In this document: piece after piece, positions 41,092 to 48,950 of the stretch
Layout: every line of letters starts with the position of its first letter
Position numbering within the stretch: the stretch's first letter is position 1
Origin: Cyclobacteriaceae bacterium
GTDB taxonomy: Bacteria > Bacteroidota > Bacteroidia > Cytophagales > Cyclobacteriaceae
Direction of reading: 5' to 3'
DNA: 64,000 bases
NCBI GenBank assembly: GCA_028285685.1
Contig: JANQOR010000009.1
Span: forward strand, 1 to 64,000
The notes under the pieces: generated by a model
Told to the model about the DNA's origin: nothing
What the model saw: the letters and a program-made list of their open reading frames with translations, nothing else
Databases searched by the model: none
Program-made: the position numbers and the translations under genes

Positions 41092-42206
41092 TTGATCGTT
41101 GTTTTGAAATCACCTGGTAAGGAGACTTCTAGTAATTCCAAATCATTTGATCTCTCAAGGAACTCGTACTTAAGGTTTGGTGGCATCACAAATGCGTCTC
41201 TGGCTTTTAGCTGATAGGTTCCTTGATTTTCAACCTTCATTGCCAATGTTCCACTCATTATAAAAGTGAACAGGATGTCTGAATCATGACTAGCGACTTT
41301 TCTTTGATAATCCGTTGATATCGTCTTGATCACTTGTACGGAAGCCATCCCTTTTGTGGCTTTGTTGATCCCAGTTTCACGAAATTGGAAAGAAGGAATT
41401 CGCCAGGATGACCAAGCAGCATTTTTGGAAATGTGATGGCAAAAGGTTTGGCCTTGAAATTCTCGATCTGGGAGGTACTGTTTGGTGGGCAACTCCATTT
41501 CATGATCGATGGTTGTCATGTGATCCGATGGAACACCAATTTCAATGACCTCCAATTGATCAGAGGCCTCAAGTACCCGATGCCTTATTTCCGGCGGCTG
41601 GGTAACGCAATCCCCGGCTTCCAAAATGAATGGCGGCCCCTGATCCTCGTAAACTAATTTGACCCAACCTTTATAGCAAAATATGAGCTGAAAACCGATC
41701 GTATGATAGTGAACCACATCTGGTACTGGTCCACCTTTTGGAATGTTGATGTGCGAGGCGATGATACTGCCTCCTAGTCTATCCGTGATCAGATCCCGAT
41801 ATAGCATTCCGGCTCTCCCTATGACCCAGGAATCATTGTCTTTCAACTCTCGAACTTCAAATGCATGCCTGGTTTCTGGAATATGAAGTTGATAAGTTTT
41901 AGGAAAAATTTTGATTTCCGTTCCACCTGGCGATTGCAGCTCCTTCTTCCCATCTGCAGTCGTCTCCGACTCATCGGTCAGCAAATGAATGACACCTGGG
42001 TTATTTTTAGAATCTCGATCTAGCCGCAAACTCATTCCATTCCCGTGCATAAATGCCACAGCAGGATCATCGGATGGAAAAATATTTTCCAATCTAAAGC
42101 CGAGCTCAGAAAAGAAGTCAATATCTGCTGTTAAATCTGTACTTGGAAGAACGACCTGCGCGAGGGCATTGGAAGCTGGCATATTGGATGTTCCTTCTTG
42201 AGACAT
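41088..42206 (-). CDS. VOC-cupin fusion protein
   Basis: 372 residues: an N-terminal VOC module (LAQVVLPSTDLTADIDFFSELGFRLENI), then two cupins, the first with VPDVVHYHTIGFQLIFCYKGWVKLVYEDQGPPFILEAGDCVTQPPEIRHRVLEASD parts and the second ending TYQLKARDAFVMPPNLKYEFLERSNDLELLEVSLP. Metal-ligand His residues are clear in the first cupin (HYH, H). Such proteins are often oxygenases or isomerases of small metabolites; the substrate is unknown. Convergent with the flavin reductase, the two stops overlapping. Confidence 0.78.
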   Translation of the reverse strand: MSQEGTSNMPASNALAQVVLPSTDLTADIDFFSELGFRLENIFPSDDPAVAFMHGNGMSLRLDRDSKNNPGVIHLLTDESETTADGKKELQSPGGTEIKIFPKTYQLHIPETRHAFEVRELKDNDSWVIGRAGMLYRDLITDRLGGSIIASHINIPKGGPVPDVVHYHTIGFQLIFCYKGWVKLVYEDQGPPFILEAGDCVTQPPEIRHRVLEASDQLEVIEIGVPSDHMTTIDHEMELPTKQYLPDREFQGQTFCHHISKNAAWSSWRIPSFQFRETGINKATKGMASVQVIKTISTDYQRKVASHDSDILFTFIMSGTLAMKVENQGTYQLKARDAFVMPPNLKYEFLERSNDLELLEVSLPGDFKTTIN

Positions 42207-42249
42207 TGCATAGAAAATGTTCCTGAAGATAGGTTATTCTAAGGAAGGA

Positions 42250-42975
42250 CTAGTCGGGAAGTATGTTTTGCCTGAAATCAAATGATAGCGTATCTCTCCC
42301 TAACGGGAAATAGACGCGATACCAGGCCATGGTTTTGTCAAACCAAAAATACGTCTGCCCAGTCATGTAACTATTCGGTGGTAAGGATGTTTTTCGCAGT
42401 AGAGTTTCATCATAATACTGCCTTCGCTCATCAAGCGACATTTGGTTCATTCTTAGGTCAAAGTTTTCACTATCACGAAGAGCTCTTGATCTTTCATGAT
42501 CTTCTTGTCGCAGTAGATACTCTTCATGCGACTCCTGACTGCCTAGTGCCGTGATATCCTGTGCAGCCTCAAGCGTGACCTCAAACAATTGACTTGTGGC
42601 AGTATTTCTCTGGTTGGCATCTTGTTGCGCCTGATCCTTTTCCAATTGGGTAACCATGGATTCGGGATCGACCACCTTTTTGGTTATGAATGCGATTGTA
42701 TCTGTTACCAGCTTGAAGTAATCAGCGTAAAAACGTTCAGGGGCCACCAGAAGCGTATCATCGCCTAAATTCTCAATTTCTATATTGAAGAGAAGTTGTG
42801 CCCTTGAATTGTTTTCGTAAGCAATTCGAACTTCAATTTCCTCTGAGGACTTTACAACGTATTGCCTTCCCCAATTCCAGTAAATGTTCGACTCGATGGG
42901 TTCCAGTTTGGCGATTTTGTAAGGTCCAGCACAACTGGTAAGAGTGATAATAAAAAGAAGTAAACTGTTTTTCAT
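42250..42975 (-). CDS. Lipoprotein of unknown function
   Basis: 241 residues with a lipoprotein signal (LFIITLTSC16). A beta-rich N-terminal half (EIEVRIAYENNSRAQLLFNIEIENLG) is followed by a long Gln/Glu/Arg-rich helical segment (LEKDQAQQDANQRN...LDERRQYYDE) that may form a coiled coil, and a C-terminal beta pair. I do not recognise a family. Confidence 0.72.
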   Translation of the reverse strand: MKNSLLLFIITLTSCAGPYKIAKLEPIESNIYWNWGRQYVVKSSEEIEVRIAYENNSRAQLLFNIEIENLGDDTLLVAPERFYADYFKLVTDTIAFITKKVVDPESMVTQLEKDQAQQDANQRNTATSQLFEVTLEAAQDITALGSQESHEEYLLRQEDHERSRALRDSENFDLRMNQMSLDERRQYYDETLLRKTSLPPNSYMTGQTYFWFDKTMAWYRVYFPLGRDTLSFDFRQNILPD

Positions 42976-43021
42976 AGCATGGTATTACATCTTCTGGTAT
43001 TACCATTACTGTGCCAGTTTG

Positions 43022-43759
43022 CTAATCGAACTTAATATTGTCGGTTGCTAACCAGGTTTCCCCATCGAGTGCATACCACATCCTCTTCCCAAACATCTTC
43101 ATGCCATCAACTTCTGTTTCATTGTCAAAGACAATCTTTTCTCCGAAACCATTGCTCTTGTACTTGAATTCACATCCTTTTAGAGCATACGTTGTTTTAT
43201 CGAAGTAGAACGACCACACATTTTCGGGATAGTCTACTGTGATGGCATAATGATCATTCCCAAAAAAATCCTTATTCGCATCAAGTTCAGTTATTGCAGC
43301 TTCATCTAAGATCAATTTCATGGGTAATCCCATGAGGTAGATGTGATAGTTAATGGCTGGTCTGGCCGTTTCGCAGTTAGAAAGATTGACCATTGCCATT
43401 TGTTTTTGAATCATTTCTGCACCAGGGTCAGATTGATTGACCAGGATTTCGCAATTACTTTCATCATAGGATATTTCTATGTTATCATCTTTAATGCTTG
43501 TCTCGATGCTGAAGTTTCCTGCTGCATTATTGATCGCTATCTCGGTTGTCAGTGATTTCTGACCAACTTGCTGTTCCATTAGAGAGCTTAATTCAGTCAG
43601 AATTTGGCCAGTGAAGTTAGCTTTTAGCCAGCCTTCGTCAGGATCGTGATATCTGTAAGAACTTAGTAAGATTTCCTGTGCGGTTTGGGAGAAAACCGTG
43701 CTTGCCAGGATTATTGCCAGAATTGAGAATGTTGTTTTTAGTTTTGGCTGCATTCTCAT
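43022..43759 (-). CDS. Exported protein resembling DUF6503
   Basis: 245 residues with a Sec signal (FSILAIILASTVFSQ). The LSSYRYHDPDEGWLKANFTG start, YLMGLPMKLILD in the middle and the HYAITVDYPENVWSFYFDKTTYALKG end resemble the DUF6503 periplasmic family of Bacteroidota, a LolA-like half-barrel; this is from memory. Possible role in lipid or lipoprotein handling. Same direction as the lipoprotein gene downstream, 46 bases apart. Confidence 0.68.
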   Translation of the reverse strand: MRMQPKLKTTFSILAIILASTVFSQTAQEILLSSYRYHDPDEGWLKANFTGQILTELSSLMEQQVGQKSLTTEIAINNAAGNFSIETSIKDDNIEISYDESNCEILVNQSDPGAEMIQKQMAMVNLSNCETARPAINYHIYLMGLPMKLILDEAAITELDANKDFFGNDHYAITVDYPENVWSFYFDKTTYALKGCEFKYKSNGFGEKIVFDNETEVDGMKMFGKRMWYALDGETWLATDNIKFD

Positions 43760-43797
43760 TAGACATCATTTCACGTAGAAATGTTGCTACTACAATG

Positions 43798-44247
43798 CTA
43801 GATATCCTCTAACGTTCGAAATAGCACTTTCCTCGCATTGTGCTTCCTGAGTTCAACCTGGATGTCTCCGATCAACCCCATGTCCACATCAATGTCTGCC
43901 TTCAACATTACAATCATCTGATCTTTGTAAGCTTCTCCCAGATCAGTCTTTTGCTCGTTGACCCAATTACCTAATTCAGAAATATCAATGATTCGTTCGC
44001 CGGCAGAGATTCTTGGAGCTGTTCCAAGGTTTGTGTTTTTGGGAAACCCAACGTGTATCTCCCGAATAAGGAATTTTTTCTGGATCTTGGTAATGGCCTG
44101 AGCTTGTGGAATTTCCACTTTGAGCTGATCCTGACTTTTGTCAATAGTGGCCGTGACCATAAAAAAGAAAAGCAGGAGAAAGACGATATCGGGCATTGAA
44201 GCGGTTGAAATCTCTGGTTTTTGCGTTTGTTTTTTTCTAAATCTCAT
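43798..44247 (-). CDS. exbD: ExbD/TolR-type biopolymer transport protein
   Basis: 149 residues. Short basic N-terminus, a single membrane helix with the essential Asp (STASMPDIVFLLLFFFMVTATID), then a periplasmic domain. ExbD works with ExbB to use proton flow to energise TonB or gliding machinery. It overlaps the upstream ExbD gene by four bases. No ExbB/MotA-type gene lies in the window. Confidence 0.88.
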   Translation of the reverse strand: MRFRKKQTQKPEISTASMPDIVFLLLFFFMVTATIDKSQDQLKVEIPQAQAITKIQKKFLIREIHVGFPKNTNLGTAPRISAGERIIDISELGNWVNEQKTDLGEAYKDQMIVMLKADIDVDMGLIGDIQVELRKHNARKVLFRTLEDI

Positions 44248-44804
44248 GGTTGACTCACTTTATCTGGTTCGGCGATGGAGATCTTCATTGGTAATCCCTC
44301 TTTGCCTTCAAGGTATTTTGCATTTTCAATCGGATTTTCTCGGTTTAGCCTTCGATATTCAGCTGATGAGAGACCGACCCTTGATCCGTAGATCTGGTAG
44401 TATGCCTCTTTAGAGTGATCCAGCACCTCGATGAAGTGCGAATATTTTGCGCCTCGTTGTGCTTTTATTGAAATAATGGCTTTCTGAGGCGTCTCAGCAA
44501 GCTGTGGATCATTGTTTGGATTCAACACAAATTCTTTGATTTCTGCAGAGAGATCATCCAGATTTTGTTTGATTTCGTTTTCCACCAAAAATTGATTTTT
44601 AGAGTTAATCCTGATCTTGAAGAGGTTTCGCTCCTTGATCTGAATGTCCGTCGGTGGAACGTCCGGGGGTAGCTGCGTCAACAAACCCCTGTCCTCAATA
44701 AACTTTGTAGCAACGAGGAAAAAAATCAACAACAGGAAGGCAATGTCCGCCATGGAGCCGGCAGATACCTGGGGTTGAAGCCTCGTTTTCTTGAATTTTA
44801 TCAT
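44244..44804 (-). CDS. exbD: ExbD/TolR-type biopolymer transport protein
   Basis: 186 residues with the same topology as its neighbour: basic N-terminus, one helix with a conserved Asp (VSAGSMADIAFLLLIFFLVAT), longer periplasmic domain with KAIISIKAQRGAKYSHFIEVLDHSKEAYY. Two successive ExbD proteins are typical of Bacteroidota ExbBDD-type complexes, but the ExbB partner is elsewhere. It starts a two-gene operon divergent from a sigma factor. Confidence 0.88.
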   Translation of the reverse strand: MIKFKKTRLQPQVSAGSMADIAFLLLIFFLVATKFIEDRGLLTQLPPDVPPTDIQIKERNLFKIRINSKNQFLVENEIKQNLDDLSAEIKEFVLNPNNDPQLAETPQKAIISIKAQRGAKYSHFIEVLDHSKEAYYQIYGSRVGLSSAEYRRLNRENPIENAKYLEGKEGLPMKISIAEPDKVSQP

Positions 44805-44837
44805 TGTTTTTTCTCTAATAATCCCGAACTATTAAAA

Positions 44838-44851
44838 AGTCACATGTGACT
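44838..44851. promoter_or_regulatory. 14-base palindrome between exbD and sigma factor genes
   Basis: AGTCACATGTGACT, a perfect palindrome, centred in the 91-base gap between the divergent genes. A CRP/FNR-like or bZIP-like core (TCACATGTGA) is suggested by symmetry. It could control both directions. Confidence 0.45.
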
Positions 44852-44895
44852 ATGGCAGAGTTTTTGGATTGTCTCTGAAAACCTAAAGCCTAACA

Positions 44896-45438
44896 ATGTT
44901 TGGTTCATCCCAGGAACTGGAAGACGAAAAGAAATGGATAGAGGAATCCAAACAAGATAAACGTCTTTTCGAACCGCTCTACAACCGGTATTATGAGCCG
45001 CTTTATCGCTTTTTTATGCGAAGGACGGATGATGCCTCACTTGCCGACGAGTTGTGTTCACTTACGTTTTTCAAAGCATTAGACGGCTTGTCAAAGTTTA
45101 AGTGGCAAGGTAAGCCGTTCGGAGCCTGGCTTTTCAGGATCGGAACGAACGAGTTGAACAAGCATTTCAGGGACAAGAAGCCCATTTACGTCATCGAGAC
45201 CGATAAGCTGAATTGTACCGATGAAAAAATCGAACTCACGAGCCAAGATGAAATTGAGCAACTTATCGAATTGCTTGATGGGTTGCCCGAAACGGAACTC
45301 AGAATATTGGAGTTAAAGTACTTCGAAGACCAGAGCTTCAAGGAAATCAGTAGGCTGCTGGAAATCGGGGAGTCAGCAGTGAAGATGCGGGTTTACCGCC
45401 TCTTGAGTAAATTAAGAACACAATTGAAACAGTCATGA
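44896..45438 (+). CDS. RNA polymerase sigma-70 family (ECF-type) sigma factor
   Basis: 180 residues with sigma region 2 (EPLYNRYYEPLYRFFMRRTDDASLADELCSLTFFKALDGLSKFKW) and region 4 (LPETELRILELKYFEDQSFKEISRLLEIGESAVKMRVYRLLSKLR). Regions 1 and 3 are missing, as in ECF sigma factors. The next gene, a 60-residue membrane protein, overlaps its end by four bases. No FecR or ZAS-type anti-sigma gene is next to it. Confidence 0.9.
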   Translation: MFGSSQELEDEKKWIEESKQDKRLFEPLYNRYYEPLYRFFMRRTDDASLADELCSLTFFKALDGLSKFKWQGKPFGAWLFRIGTNELNKHFRDKKPIYVIETDKLNCTDEKIELTSQDEIEQLIELLDGLPETELRILELKYFEDQSFKEISRLLEIGESAVKMRVYRLLSKLRTQLKQS

Positions 45439-45617
45439 CGAAGAGAGATTTTAGAGCACGCCGGGACTTGTTTAAAGGTCAGATACAAAAACGCCGGGAT
45501 TTCGATCACTTTAAGGCGCTCTACGATCGTAGAAACCGACAGCAAGGGTCTAGGCTCATGCTCGCCGTTTTGATTAGTCTAGTTGTTGGCTTAATTGTCT
45601 TCTTATTGCTATTGTAA
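45435..45617 (+). CDS. Small single-pass membrane protein overlapping the sigma factor gene
   Basis: 60 residues: a strongly basic N-terminal ~38 residues (RDFRARRDLFKGQIQKRRDF) and one C-terminal membrane helix (LMLAVLISLVVGLIVFLLLL). The ATGA overlap shows translational coupling to the sigma factor. This is the place where an anti-sigma factor usually lies, but it is far too small for a FecR/RseA domain; it may hold the sigma factor at the membrane by its basic part. Unassigned. Confidence 0.72.
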   Translation: MTKRDFRARRDLFKGQIQKRRDFDHFKALYDRRNRQQGSRLMLAVLISLVVGLIVFLLLL

Positions 45618-45625
45618 GTCAGCGA

Positions 45626-46060
45626 TCAACTCTCTTCCACCAATTTCTTGATTTGTTCAAGCATTCCATACAAGGTTTTATCCGTATGCTCGTGACCCTG
45701 CTCGTTCGCAAAACCTTCCTGCGTCCAGGTAAAGGTGACCTGATCATCCGCTATTTGCTTGATTTCATAGGTGACGATGGAATAGTTTTCAAGCTTATCC
45801 TCCAGGTTCGAGTATTGAGCCCAATAGTTATACCTTAAGAGTTCATTAGGCTTGTTTTCAAGCACATTCCCTTTGTCCTGGTACTTATATCCGTCGTATT
45901 CTCCCTGAAATGTAATGGTACTACCAACTTGCCAATCAGTGATGGTTTCAGTTCCAAAAAGATAAACCGCAATTTTTTCCGGATTTGTCAGCGCATCCCA
46001 GACTTTCTCCGGTCGAGAATTGATATCAATGCTCTTGGAGACTGTAAGATTTCGATTCAT
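45626..46060 (-). CDS. SRPBCC family protein (AHSA1-like)
   Basis: 144 residues from the chosen ATG (MNRNLTVSKSIDINSRPEKVWDALTNPE, the usual beginning of AHSA1-type proteins); an ATG twelve codons earlier is possible but adds only a Lys/Asn-rich stretch. Helix-grip fold with a C-terminal helix (HTDKTLYGMLEQIKKLVEES). Last of a four-gene unit with another SRPBCC protein, a membrane protein and an AraC/GyrI-like regulator. Confidence 0.82.
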   Translation of the reverse strand: MNRNLTVSKSIDINSRPEKVWDALTNPEKIAVYLFGTETITDWQVGSTITFQGEYDGYKYQDKGNVLENKPNELLRYNYWAQYSNLEDKLENYSIVTYEIKQIADDQVTFTWTQEGFANEQGHEHTDKTLYGMLEQIKKLVEES

Positions 46061-46126
46061 TTGCTTATTATTTTTATTCCGAGTGATTTTAACCATTTGT
46101 TAGGTAGTACCTAATCTAATGAAACA

Positions 46127-46570
46127 CTACGAGTTCTCAATGTCAGACTTGAGATTCCTTAAGCAGGAATCGGCGTTTTTGTTGGCCATTACCCGAATGA
46201 CAGGATACAAGAAGTTCAAAAAGAACCCAATCGGCTTCCAACTGCTTTGATAGGATAATTCAATCCCATTTTCAAGTTCTTTGATGTGATAATCGACTAC
46301 CATAGGACTTTTACCCAGGTTACCACCGGTGAGTGAAGTAGATAAATGGACACCTTTCTGAAAGGTTAAAATTTCATTATTATACCAGTTTTTCTGCTTG
46401 CCTTCTTTGATCAAAATTCGGGACTTGAACCCTTCTGTTACTTCGTCAACAGGAGCTAATTCCTCTTCAAGTATGTCCTTATTCCAGGCTTTGATTTTCT
46501 CAAAATCCGTCAACCAGACCCAAAGTTGTTCTCTATTGCAATCGATTTTTATTGTCTTTTTAATTAGCAT
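46127..46570 (-). CDS. SRPBCC family protein
   Basis: 147 residues. Begins with the polyketide-cyclase/START-like strand and helix MLIKKTIKIDCNREQLWVWLTDFEKI and ends with a long helix (IRVMANKNADSCLRNLKSDI). Typical small ligand-binding protein of unknown ligand. Its start overlaps the end of the upstream membrane-protein gene by about ten bases. Confidence 0.8.
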   Translation of the reverse strand: MLIKKTIKIDCNREQLWVWLTDFEKIKAWNKDILEEELAPVDEVTEGFKSRILIKEGKQKNWYNNEILTFQKGVHLSTSLTGGNLGKSPMVVDYHIKELENGIELSYQSSWKPIGFFLNFLYPVIRVMANKNADSCLRNLKSDIENS

Positions 46571-46979
46571 GCGATGACTTGTTTAATGTGAATGCTCCAA
46601 TGAAAGCTCCAGCCATTTTTACCAGAAAAGAGATAAGAAAAATGATAAGGTGTTCATCCCAGTTGACTCCGGACATGTGCACGATTGCAAAGTCCTTAAT
46701 GGTGTAAATGATCGGTAGGACCAGTGCGATCTTGAACCTTTGTTGAATTCTCTTTTTGCCCAGATGCCTGAGAACTAAAATGAATATAAACAAGCCAAAT
46801 ATGATTGAAACATAAGGTGCAGAGAATTTGGCATGCTCCTCATATAAGCTATTGTCCAACCCCGGATTAAGAAGCGAATAAAGAAAAACTTCAAAAATGG
46901 AGATGGAAATCAGGATCACATGGATGAGTACGGCCCAGAGGATAATTCTAAGCCAGGGAAACTTTGATTGTGTATTCAT
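46560..46979 (-). CDS. Small membrane protein of unknown function
   Basis: 139 residues with four membrane helices (ILWAVLIHVILISISIFEVFLY, VSIIFGLFIFILVLRHL, IALVLPIIYTIKDFAIVHM, LIIFLISFLVKMAGAFIGAFTL). I do not recognise the family. It stands 13 bases after the AraC/GyrI-like gene and overlaps the SRPBCC gene, so its product belongs to the same response unit. Confidence 0.75.
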   Translation of the reverse strand: MNTQSKFPWLRIILWAVLIHVILISISIFEVFLYSLLNPGLDNSLYEEHAKFSAPYVSIIFGLFIFILVLRHLGKKRIQQRFKIALVLPIIYTIKDFAIVHMSGVNWDEHLIIFLISFLVKMAGAFIGAFTLNKSSHAN

Positions 46980-46992
46980 ATAATGGTACTAT

Positions 46993-47952
46993 TTACTCGA
47001 TTGGAATGTGGATTTTCACCTTATGTTTTGCACCTTCCTCGAATACACTGTTCGTCTCAAACTCCTCAAAATAGTCACCATCTCTGTAGCTGAAGCCATT
47101 TTCCAACAGCCATATGCTCATCCCACTCCATGCCAATTGAAACTCATGATCCATGATCTCAAAGCAACCCACTAGAAACCTCCCTGCCGGAATAGTCTGC
47201 TGACCAATTTCCTCACCGAAGGCCATCCCATCTTTCAATTCCAGACAGGCACTATGGCCAACTTGATCGGGATCTGTGATTGCAGGATTGTCATGAATGA
47301 TCAGAAGCCATTTCTCGCTATCATCATCCAAGAGGTTCCTTTTTGCTGCCCATTTTCTCAGTTTCGCAAAGGAGATATCTACCAGATCAAAACTGCCTCG
47401 ACTTCTTACATATGCGAGTCGCCTGGGTTCGAGATTTTCCGTTGATACTTGTGCATTAGCGAACATCCACTTTCTTACTTTATCAGTGTTGCTAAAGTAT
47501 TTCTCGACGGAAACAGGTTCTTTTCCAATCTTGCTATTCTGCTTTACAAGTACGTTGAAATCGCTTTGAGATTTTTTTCTTAGGGATGATGCACTAGTGC
47601 CATAGTATTTTTTAAAAGCCTTGGAAAAAGAGACCGCACTGTCAAAGCCATAGGAATAGGCCAATTGTTTAATAGGCAGATTTTTCTGTTTCATCATGAC
47701 CCATGCAATTTTCTCGACTCGCTTCCTGATCACGAAATCATGGGGAGTTTCTCCGCAGATCGTTTTGAAGATCCGGTGAAAATGGAAAGGAGAGTAGTTG
47801 GTAGTTTCAGCGAGTACACGAAGAGAAAGATCTTTATCCAGGTTTCTTTCAATGAAATTGATTGCCTTGTTTACTCGAACAAAGTTGGTCTGAACAGCTG
47901 CTTTGTTACTAAACTGAACGTTTGGTTCATCTTGCCTTTCCTGATTCATCAT
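46993..47952 (-). CDS. AraC family regulator with GyrI-like ligand-binding domain
   Basis: 319 residues. The helix-turn-helix is N-terminal (residues ~25-130: FIERNLDKDLSLRVLAETTNYSPFHFHRIFKTICGETPHDFV, ending with the YGFDSAVSFSKAFKKYYGTSASSLRKK signature). A GyrI-like/SHS2 domain fills the C-terminal half (LEPRRLAYVRSRGSFDLVDI, QQTIPAGRFLVGCFE), which binds drugs or other small cationic molecules in MarR/SoxS-like relatives. First gene of the SRPBCC operon, its likely target. Confidence 0.87.
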   Translation of the reverse strand: MMNQERQDEPNVQFSNKAAVQTNFVRVNKAINFIERNLDKDLSLRVLAETTNYSPFHFHRIFKTICGETPHDFVIRKRVEKIAWVMMKQKNLPIKQLAYSYGFDSAVSFSKAFKKYYGTSASSLRKKSQSDFNVLVKQNSKIGKEPVSVEKYFSNTDKVRKWMFANAQVSTENLEPRRLAYVRSRGSFDLVDISFAKLRKWAAKRNLLDDDSEKWLLIIHDNPAITDPDQVGHSACLELKDGMAFGEEIGQQTIPAGRFLVGCFEIMDHEFQLAWSGMSIWLLENGFSYRDGDYFEEFETNSVFEEGAKHKVKIHIPIE

Positions 47953-48099
47953 TAGGATCTTTTCAAATAAAGATGTGAAAAAATGGGAACTTGAAGTGAA
48001 TCTATGAAATAGAGTACTTTGCTAATAATTAGGACACAATGTGTCTTTTTTTCCTCAGGTCGGTTGCAATGGTTTCATTTTTACTATAAAAGATCATTT

Positions 48100-48660
48100 A
48101 TGAAGCTATTTAGTTTTTCACTAGCGCTGGTACTTTTTTTCCAAAGTGAAGCACAGAACGCTAAGTCTTTTGTTGAAGATCCGGAGTGGAGAAACTTCGA
48201 AATCATGGCGGAGTACCTGTCAGATGGCAGTGGCAAATGGACAGGCCTAAACAAGAACCATGACCCGTCGAATGACAGTTCTCCGGAGGCTTTTGGTCTC
48301 TGGTTCGAACGTCCGATGCCAACCTTGATGACCCTCAGAATTGTGGCCTACATGGGCGACACAGTCAGGGTTAGTTCTCAAGGGGTTTTTTCATGGCATC
48401 CGATTGAGAAGCAAGTTATCCACGTAATGTCAGATGTAGGGAACGGGTATTCCGATGGAATCTCCACCTTCCCGAATGAAACCTCATTTATCTCCACCAT
48501 GAAAGTCTTCCGCCCGGATGGAGCAACCTATGATCATAGGGATGAGAATTTTATTGTGAGCGAAAACGTGCATAGAAATACTTCCTTCGGAAAGGATGAA
48601 CAGGGGAATTGGATTGAAAGAGGCAATTGGACCTGGACCCGTGATCCTGAAGGTGGGTAA
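48100..48660 (+). CDS. Exported protein of unknown function
   Basis: 186 residues from the ATG chosen because a Sec signal begins there (MKLFSFSLALVLFFQSEAQ); the frame is open 27 codons further upstream to a TTG. The mature protein has GSGKWTGLNKNHDPSNDSSPEAFGLWFERPM, GVFSWHPIEKQVIHVMSD and a Trp-rich end (IERGNWTWTRDPEGG), which suggests a lipocalin- or DUF1579-like barrel. It is followed directly by decayed tRNA-Pro repeats. Confidence 0.7.
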   Translation: MKLFSFSLALVLFFQSEAQNAKSFVEDPEWRNFEIMAEYLSDGSGKWTGLNKNHDPSNDSSPEAFGLWFERPMPTLMTLRIVAYMGDTVRVSSQGVFSWHPIEKQVIHVMSDVGNGYSDGISTFPNETSFISTMKVFRPDGATYDHRDENFIVSENVHRNTSFGKDEQGNWIERGNWTWTRDPEGG

Positions 48661-48663
48661 TAT

Positions 48664-48821
48664 GAGGATGACTGGATTCCCCCCGATAGAGATCCGTACA
48701 GGTTTCTCCTCCAGCTGGTAAAAGTCTCTAATAAAAGTAAAAGTTGGAATGACCGGATTTCCCGATAGTGATCGGGATATGCTTCTTATCCAGTCGATAA
48801 AGCCTTAATAAAAGTAAAAGT
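48664..48821. repeat. Two decayed tandem copies of the tRNA-Pro 3' end with inserted palindrome
   Basis: The plus-strand sequence of the tRNA acceptor/T-arm side (ATGACTGGATT) occurs at 48668, 48749 (one change) and in the real gene at 48827, giving an ~80-base period. In the two decayed copies, the bases where the T loop should follow are replaced by CCCCGATAGAGATCC and CCCGATAG-TG-ATCGGG. Both copies then share TTAATAAAAGTAAAAGT-type ends. No gene lies in this stretch. Confidence 0.65.
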
Positions 48822-48896
48822 CGGGATGACTGGATTCGAACCAGCGGCCCCCACTACCCTAAAGTGGTGCGCTAACCGGGCTGCGCCACATCCCGA
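48822..48896 (-). tRNA. tRNA-Pro (AGG)
   Basis: Acceptor CGGGATG/CATCCCG with C1-G72 as usual for tRNA-Pro, D arm GCGC/GCGC, anticodon arm CCACT-TTAGGGT-AGTGG with anticodon AGG, variable GGGCC, T arm GCTGG-TTCGAAT-CCAGT. Position 34 is A, which in bacteria is mostly limited to tRNA-Arg(ACG); it would be read as A or inosine. CCA is not encoded. Confidence 0.9.
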
Positions 48897-48950
48897 ACTG
48901 GGACAAATTTACTACTCTAATCGAAACATTGAAGACAGAACGACAGGCAT

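Noticed and set aside
48019-48099. TTG start 27 codons upstream for the 48.1 kb exported protein
   Set aside because: A standard Sec signal begins at the ATG at 48100; the extension would place it internally.
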